From the NCBI GenBank assembly GCA_903831485.1, contig CAIKXW010000266.1:1-11366 (forward strand): DNA of 11,366 nucleotides, given 5' to 3'. The notes beneath the pieces were generated by a model. It did no database searches, was not told the DNA's origin, and saw only the letters and a program-made list of their open reading frames with translations. How positions within the stretch are numbered: the first letter of the stretch is position 1; each line of letters opens with the position of its first letter. The position numbers and the translations under genes were made by a program. Source of the stretch: an uncultured Alphaproteobacteria bacterium (lineage in GTDB: Bacteria > Pseudomonadota > Alphaproteobacteria > Caulobacterales > Hyphomonadaceae). Below are positions 6,775-11,366 of the stretch, piece by piece.

Positions 6775-7395
6775 CTACTTAGAGAATTGCTGCGAGGTGA
6801 AGGCGAGAATGCGCCGCGCAGCTTCCTCGCGCTGGTCGAGCGTGTCGCCGAACGCCTCGCCGAGCTTGCCTTCCAGCATCAGCGTCGCAAGGCCGTGGGC
6901 CGCCGACCATGCAGCGATGACGGGTACGAGATCGGGGCTTGTCTTGTCGCTGGCTGTTGAAGCGTTTGCGCCGGCGCCGAGCGTGTCTGCTACGAGCTGG
7001 AAGCAGCGGTCGGCCTTGGCCTTCGCATCGGGATAGCGCGTGAGGTCGCACATCTCGGCCCGGAACATCAGGCGGAAGACTTCGGGGTTGTTCAGCGCGA
7101 AGCGGATATAGGCCTCACCGAGTGCGCGGTTTTTCTCGGCACGCTCCTTGCGCGCGAGGCCCACGGCACTGACCATGTAGTCGTAAAGGCGGTCAAATCC
7201 ATCGCCCGCAAGTTCGGCAAGAATCGCCTCGCGGTCGGTAAAGTAGTGATACGGCGCTTGGTGGCTTACGCCTGCGCGCCGCGCGACTTCGCGCATGGAG
7301 AGAGCGCCGAGGCCGCCTTCATTCATCAACGACAGGCTGGCCTGCAGGATGCCCGCCCTGACATCATCGCGAGAAATCGACTTGGTAACGGTCAT
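6775..7395 (-). CDS. TetR-family transcriptional repressor of the divergent RND pump
   Basis: A 206-residue TetR regulator. The N-terminal helix-turn-helix spans about residues 33-53 (SMREVARRAGVSHQAPYHYF), which is the family's DNA-recognition signature. The C-terminal ligand/dimer domain has FALNNPEVFRLMF at 99-111 and W163-S-A-A-H167-G168, resembling the WHG-type TetR C-terminal domain. The ATG at 7395 gives the usual length and starts shortly before the DNA-binding domain. The open frame runs on to 7638, but that extension would overlap the start of the pump gene at 7475. A weak GGGA precedes the ATG. The gene is divergent from the membrane-fusion gene with 79 bases between starts, and an inverted repeat in the gap is its probable operator. 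This layout predicts repression of both the pump and itself, relieved by a pump substrate. Its stop is only 6 bases from the convergent dehalogenase-like gene. Confidence 0.92.
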   Translation of the reverse strand: MTVTKSISRDDVRAGILQASLSLMNEGGLGALSMREVARRAGVSHQAPYHYFTDREAILAELAGDGFDRLYDYMVSAVGLARKERAEKNRALGEAYIRFALNNPEVFRLMFRAEMCDLTRYPDAKAKADRCFQLVADTLGAGANASTASDKTSPDLVPVIAAWSAAHGLATLMLEGKLGEAFGDTLDQREEAARRILAFTSQQFSK

Positions 7396-7410
7396 GTGAG
7401 TCCCGTTCTT

Positions 7411-7448
7411 TCTTGACGCTGTCAATCTAATCGTAGACAGTGTCAAGA
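7411..7448. promoter_or_regulatory. Probable TetR operator, 13-bp-arm inverted repeat
   Basis: TCTTGACGCTGTC (7411-7423) and GACAGTGTCAAGA (7436-7448) are inverted repeats matching at 12 of 13 positions, separated by 12 bases. Each arm holds a smaller palindrome: TTGAC-GCT-GTCAA at 7413-7425 and GACA-G-TGTC at 7436-7444. This suggests two dimers binding side by side, as known for some TetR repressors. It fills the centre of the 79-base tetR-pump gap. A weak minus-strand promoter for tetR (TTGTCT at 7451-7446, 16-base spacer, TAGATT at 7429-7424) would be covered by the repeat. The plus-strand promoter boxes are not clear. Confidence 0.7.
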
Positions 7449-7457
7449 CAACACGTA

Positions 7458-7473
7458 TGTCAACTAGGTGACA
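7458..7473 (+). promoter_or_regulatory. Inverted repeat overlapping the pump ribosome binding site
   Basis: TGTCA (7458-7462) and TGACA (7469-7473) are perfect 5-bp arms around a 6-base spacer. They end one base before the membrane-fusion ATG and contain its Shine-Dalgarno AGGTGA (7466-7471). That sequence matches the 3' part of the AGGAGGTGA consensus, so the three-base gap to the ATG is acceptable. The arms share TGTC/GACA with the main operator, so this may be a second, weaker repressor site or an RNA hairpin masking the ribosome site. Chance is possible for so short a repeat. Confidence 0.35.
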
Positions 7474-7474
7474 C

Positions 7475-8503
7475 ATGCCAGCGGCGCTGTCAGCTTCGAC
7501 TCGACTGGCTATGGCTGCCGGTTGCGCTTTTCTTGTGGCTGCCTGCAGTGGCGAAGCTGCGGTTGCGACACAGAAGCCGGCAGCTGCAATTGCTGTCGAG
7601 GTTCTCAATATTTCGGCGTCAGGGGCGGGCGGGGACATTCGCGCCAGCGGGCTGGTTGCCTACAAGCGTGAGACCGCGCTGGGTTTCGGGGCGCCGGGCG
7701 AGATCGAATCGATACTGGCCGATGTCGGCGACCGGGTTGCGGCCGGGCAGGTGCTGGCCACGATGCGCCGGACCACAACCGGCGCCGACGCAAGCGAGGC
7801 TGCGCTGGCGCGGCTCACGGCGGAGCAGAATTTCGAACGCGTCACGCGGCTGCATGCTGCTGGGGCCGCGTCCCAGGCGGAACTCGATAATGCGAAGCTG
7901 GCGCTGGAACGCGCGCGCGAACGCGTGTCGATCGTCGCGCCTGCGGGCGGCATTGTTCTCCAGCGTGACGCCGAACCCGGCCAGAACGTCGCCGCGGGAC
8001 AGCGCGTCTTGTCGATCGGCGAGTCGCGCACGGGCATCATCGTCGAAGCATCGATGACGGCATCCGAAGTCTCCCAGCTTCGCGTGGGCGATGTGGCGTC
8101 AGTCAATATTCGCGAGCGCGCGGCGCTGGCGGGTCGGGTGGCGCGGATTGCGCCGAAGGGTACGCAGTCCGGACTTTTCACGGTCGAAGTGCAAGTTGAC
8201 CAGCCGGCCGGCCTGCGCTCGGGCGAGGTTGCCGAAGTCGTCATCGCCGGTCGGGCCGATGCGCAGGAGATCGCAGCCGTGCACGTCGTGCCGGCGATCT
8301 CGCTGATCGATGCGCGTGCCGACCAGGGCGTTGTGTTCGTGGTTGACGCCGAAGGCAAGGCGCGCCGCCGCGCCATCGAAACCGGCGGTGTCAGTGACCG
8401 GGGCGTGACAATCCTCAAGGGGCTAAGCGATGGCGACCGGGTGATCACCCGCGGCGCCTCGATGGTGCGAGACGGCGACGCTGTTTCCGTAGCAGCTCAG
8501 TAA
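7475..8503 (+). CDS. RND efflux periplasmic adaptor (membrane-fusion) lipoprotein
   Basis: A 342-residue adaptor that links the inner-membrane RND permease to an outer-membrane channel. The signal sequence ends in lipobox LVAAC with Cys24, so it should be anchored by lipid in the periplasm. Two lipoyl half-motifs flank an alpha-hairpin: about 70-98 (GAPGEIESILADVGDRVAAG) and 152-182 (IVAPAGGIVLQRDAEPGQNV). The hairpin (about 105-150) is short, and its LHAAGAASQAELDNA turn is typical of the family. A beta-barrel region (about 185-260) and a membrane-proximal region (about 265-340, ending in the usual GDRVITRG and DGDAV motifs) follow. Catalysis is not expected. It is the first gene of the pump operon, transcribed away from tetR, with the stop 21 bases before the permease start. 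The substrate cannot be predicted from sequence. Confidence 0.93.
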   Translation: MPAALSASTRLAMAAGCAFLVAACSGEAAVATQKPAAAIAVEVLNISASGAGGDIRASGLVAYKRETALGFGAPGEIESILADVGDRVAAGQVLATMRRTTTGADASEAALARLTAEQNFERVTRLHAAGAASQAELDNAKLALERARERVSIVAPAGGIVLQRDAEPGQNVAAGQRVLSIGESRTGIIVEASMTASEVSQLRVGDVASVNIRERAALAGRVARIAPKGTQSGLFTVEVQVDQPAGLRSGEVAEVVIAGRADAQEIAAVHVVPAISLIDARADQGVVFVVDAEGKARRRAIETGGVSDRGVTILKGLSDGDRVITRGASMVRDGDAVSVAAQ

Positions 8504-8524
8504 CACGACAAGGGGGAGGGGCGG

Positions 8525-11366
8525 ATGAAGGCCTTCACACGCTTCTTCGTCGATCGCTGGCAGTTCACGCTGATCCTGTTCTTCATGCTTTTCGGGCTGG
8601 GCATCCAGTCCGTGATGGCGATCCCGAAATCAGAAGACCCGATCGTGTCGTTTCCCGGCGTCGGCGTTTTCGTCGTCCTGCCGGGCGCGGATGCAGAGCA
8701 GATGGAGCGTGTGGTCGCAATCCCGATCGAGACGGCGCTCAACGGCCTTGAGGATGTCGATGAAATCCAGTCGACCAGCCAGGCAGGGCTGGCCTCGATC
8801 GGCGTGTCCTTTATCTACGGATCTGACCCCGAGAAGAAGTATGACGAGGTCGTGCGCGAACTGAACGTCATCCGCGCAAGCCTGCCGGAAGGCATCACGC
8901 TGCTGCGCGCGAACCGTCAGAATCCGGCGCAGACCAACATCGTGCAGATGGCGCTGGTCAGCGAGACGGCCTCCTACCGCCGCATGGAAGCCTATGCGCG
9001 CGAATTGCGCGACGCGGTCGAGCGCGCCAACGGCGTGCAACAGGCAGAAATCTGGGGCGTGCCGGCGTCCGAAGTGCGCATCACGCCGGACATGGACAAG
9101 CTGGCGAACTTCCGCCTGCCGCTGACGGCCCTGACCGAGGCAGTGCAGCGCGAAGGCGCCGACATTCCCATCGGCGCGGTCGAGAGCAGCGGGCGGCGTT
9201 TCAATGTCGAGGCGACAGGGCCATTCGACAGCCTTGATGAAATCCGCGACATCGTGCTGCGCTCGGACGGCGGATCGGCGATCACGCTGGGCGACGTGGC
9301 GCAGGTCGAGTGGACCAATGACGAACAGGCGGTTCGCACGCGCTTCAATGGCCAACGTGCGCTATTCGTGACGGCGCGAGCCAAGCTCGGCGCAACCATC
9401 TTCGACGTGATGTCGAACGTGCGGTTCCAGGTCGACAAGTTCGCGCCGCGCCTTCCGCCCGAGATCAAGCTCGAACGCGGCTTCGACCAATCCGAGACGG
9501 TGGCCTACCGGTTGTCATCGCTGGGGCGCGATTTCGCGATCGCGATTGCGCTTGTCCTGCTGACCCTCCTGCCGCTCGGCTTCCGGGCCTCGCTGGTCGT
9601 GATGGTGTCGATCCCGGCCTCGTTCGCGATCGGTGTGATCGCGCTCGACCTGATGGGGTACTCGCTGAACCAGCTGTCGATCGCCGGCTTCGTGCTGGCG
9701 CTTGGCCTGCTGGTGGATGACTCCATCGTCGTCACCGAGAATATCTCGCGTCACCTGCGCTCGGGCCTGAGTCCGCGTGATGCCGCCATTGCGGGCGTCG
9801 ATGAGATCAACGTCGCCGTGCTGGGCTGTACGGCGACGCTGCTGTTCGCCTTTGTGCCGCTGCTGAACCTGCCGGAAGCGGCGGGCGATTTCACGCGATC
9901 ACTGCCGATGGCCGTGGTCTGCACGATCGCGGCGTCGCTGTTCGTGGCGCTGACGGTGATCCCTTTCCTCGCCAGCCGGATGCTGCCGCGCAACAGCCAC
10001 TCCAACGTCTTTCTCGATGTGGTCATGGGCGCCATCCATGCGATCTATCGCCCGATCCTCAAGGTCGCGCTCGGAATGCCGCGATTGACCGTGGTCGCGG
10101 GACTTGCTCTGTTTGCGGCGTCCCTGACGCTCGTGCCGCGCCTCGGTTTCAGCCTGTTCCCCGAGAACGACAGCCCGTACTTCATGGTCGAGGTTGAACT
10201 GCCGCAGGGTGTCTCGGTCGAGGAGACCGACAAGGCGGTGATGTTCGCCGACAGTGTTCTCGCGAAGCATGACGAGTTCACCTGGCGCTTCGCCAACTCC
10301 GGCCGCGGCAATCCGCAGGTCTACTACAACGAGATCCCGAGCGAGCAGGCGAGCAATGTGGGCGGCATCTATGCCCGCTTCGACAAGTGGGAGTCGAAGG
10401 AAGGCAACGCGCTGCTGGAAGAGTTGCGCGCCGAACTTGCGACCTATCCCGGCGTACGCTTCAACGTGAAGCGCTTCCTCAACGGCCCTCCGATCGAGGC
10501 GCCCATCGCCATCCGCATCCAGGGTGCGGACATCGAGGTGCTCTCCGGCATCGCAGCTGATGTCGAACGCGCCATGGCGGGGGCCGAGGGCATCCGCAAC
10601 ATCACCAACCCGCTGGCCGAGCGCCTGCTCGACCTCGACCTCAATATCAACACCGAGGCGGCGGCCCTGCGCGGCGTTCCGGCCGGCGCCATGGATCAGA
10701 CGCTGCGGATCGCCATCGGCGGCGCACGGGTCGCCTCCTTCCGCGATCCGGTAGGAGACGCCTATCCCGTCATCGTTCGCGCGCCGCGCGCGGATCGGAT
10801 GAGCATTGCGGACCTCGATCGGCTCTACATCTGGACGGGCGATGGTTCGGCCGCGCCGCTGTCGGAGTTCGCCGAACCGGGCATTTCGTCCGGCCCCGCG
10901 CGCATCAGCCGGTTCCAGCGTGAGCGGACGGTGACGATTACGGCGTTCACGCAGCCTGGCTATCTCACCAATGTCGTGACGGCGAATGTCGAAGAGCGGC
11001 TGGCGGGCATTACACTGCCGGCGGGCTATTCGTGGAATGTCGGCGGCGAAGCAGAAGCGCAGTCGCGCAGCTTTGGCGGCATGGGTCCGGCGATCCTGAT
11101 CGCGCTGTTTGGCGTGATGGCCGTCCTGCTGCTCGAGTTCGGATCGTTCGCGACGGCGGGCGTAGTGGCGTTCGTGATCCCCTTCGGAATCATGGGCGGG
11201 CTGGTCGCGCTCTACCTTGGGGGACAGTCGCTGTCCTACACCTCGATCATCGGGTTCATTGCGCTCATCGGTATCGAGATCAAGAACTCGATCCTGCTGG
11301 TGGAGTTCGCCAACCAGGAACGCGAGCGAGGGACACCCCTGCGTGAAGCCATCGAGAAGGCGGGCG
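8525..11366 (+). CDS. RND-family efflux permease, HAE1-like (3' end beyond window)
   Basis: The inner-membrane proton-driven pump of the tripartite system; 947 codons are present and no stop is reached. Full-length relatives are about 1020-1050 residues, so the end of TM10 onward, including TM11 and TM12, is missing here. TM1 is at about 14-31, followed by the first large periplasmic porter loop. TM2-TM6 lie between about 335 and 486, TM7 at 522-540, the second periplasmic loop at about 541-850, and TM8-TM10 from 855. The proton-relay acids Asp398/Asp399 in TM4 (GLLVDDSIVV) and Lys920 in TM10 (GIEIKNSILL) match AcrB Asp407/Asp408 and Lys940, so it should be active. The ATG follows AAGGGGGAGGGG, a good ribosome site. 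The N-terminal PKSEDPIVSFPG is typical of drug-type rather than metal-type RND pumps, but this is only suggestive. An outer-membrane channel gene is not in the window. Confidence 0.95.
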   Translation, partial: MKAFTRFFVDRWQFTLILFFMLFGLGIQSVMAIPKSEDPIVSFPGVGVFVVLPGADAEQMERVVAIPIETALNGLEDVDEIQSTSQAGLASIGVSFIYGSDPEKKYDEVVRELNVIRASLPEGITLLRANRQNPAQTNIVQMALVSETASYRRMEAYARELRDAVERANGVQQAEIWGVPASEVRITPDMDKLANFRLPLTALTEAVQREGADIPIGAVESSGRRFNVEATGPFDSLDEIRDIVLRSDGGSAITLGDVAQVEWTNDEQAVRTRFNGQRALFVTARAKLGATIFDVMSNVRFQVDKFAPRLPPEIKLERGFDQSETVAYRLSSLGRDFAIAIALVLLTLLPLGFRASLVVMVSIPASFAIGVIALDLMGYSLNQLSIAGFVLALGLLVDDSIVVTENISRHLRSGLSPRDAAIAGVDEINVAVLGCTATLLFAFVPLLNLPEAAGDFTRSLPMAVVCTIAASLFVALTVIPFLASRMLPRNSHSNVFLDVVMGAIHAIYRPILKVALGMPRLTVVAGLALFAASLTLVPRLGFSLFPENDSPYFMVEVELPQGVSVEETDKAVMFADSVLAKHDEFTWRFANSGRGNPQVYYNEIPSEQASNVGGIYARFDKWESKEGNALLEELRAELATYPGVRFNVKRFLNGPPIEAPIAIRIQGADIEVLSGIAADVERAMAGAEGIRNITNPLAERLLDLDLNINTEAAALRGVPAGAMDQTLRIAIGGARVASFRDPVGDAYPVIVRAPRADRMSIADLDRLYIWTGDGSAAPLSEFAEPGISSGPARISRFQRERTVTITAFTQPGYLTNVVTANVEERLAGITLPAGYSWNVGGEAEAQSRSFGGMGPAILIALFGVMAVLLLEFGSFATAGVVAFVIPFGIMGGLVALYLGGQSLSYTSIIGFIALIGIEIKNSILLVEFANQERERGTPLREAIEKAG

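Noticed and set aside
7396..7638. N-terminal extension of the TetR frame to 287 residues
   Set aside because: It would overlap the pump adaptor gene and cover the operator; the extension has no homology features and the ATG at 7395 gives a normal TetR length.
7440..8057. Plus-strand 205-codon frame beginning in the tetR-pump gap
   Set aside because: It is an out-of-frame shadow of the adaptor gene, Arg-rich and without domains.
8630..9355. Minus-strand 241-codon frame
   Set aside because: It is antisense to the RND permease, whose plus-strand motifs are unambiguous.

Overview
The window is GC-rich DNA, roughly mid-60s percent by eye, with dense, short-gapped genes. It most likely comes from an alphaproteobacterial chromosome, perhaps a sphingomonad or a relative. 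That assignment rests on composition, codon use and protein style only; there is no rRNA or other phylogenetic marker here. I see no tRNA, CRISPR array, insertion sequence or phage module.

Layout. (1) 25-3287, minus strand: a soluble-looking hybrid sensor histidine kinase (PAS-PAS-PAS-HisKA-HATPase-REC), preceded by an unrecognised two-helix membrane protein with a long Pro/Ala-rich linker and a C-terminal TPR-like segment. (2) 3288-3903: a 616-base gap with no intact gene. It holds the decayed C-terminal end of a type-B carboxylesterase (about 3545-3751) and then the upstream region and strong Shine-Dalgarno of the next operon. (3) 3904-6768, plus strand: a tight three-gene operon. It encodes an exported protein of an uncharacterised 'PDLxGVW' family, a lipoprotein alpha/beta-hydrolase resembling PHB depolymerase/feruloyl esterases, and a short-chain dehydrogenase-fold protein whose active site is that of halohydrin dehalogenases (Ser-Tyr-Arg, no cofactor glycines). 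(4) 6775-7395, minus strand: a TetR-family repressor, convergent with the operon (6 bases between stops) and divergent from the next. (5) 7475-11366, plus strand: an RND efflux system with a lipoprotein membrane-fusion subunit and an RND permease that runs off the window end. A 13-bp-arm inverted repeat at 7411-7448, between tetR and the pump, is the obvious repressor operator.

How the genes may work together. The TetR-RND block is a conventional self-regulated efflux module. The 3904-6768 operon looks catabolic: an exported protein and an outer esterase would act outside the cytoplasm, and the dehalogenase-like enzyme on a product inside. The esterase remnant just upstream suggests the locus once held more ester-cleaving capacity. 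The substrate cannot be read from the sequence. The most interesting item is the cofactor-less, halohydrin-dehalogenase-like protein and its unusual operon partners.
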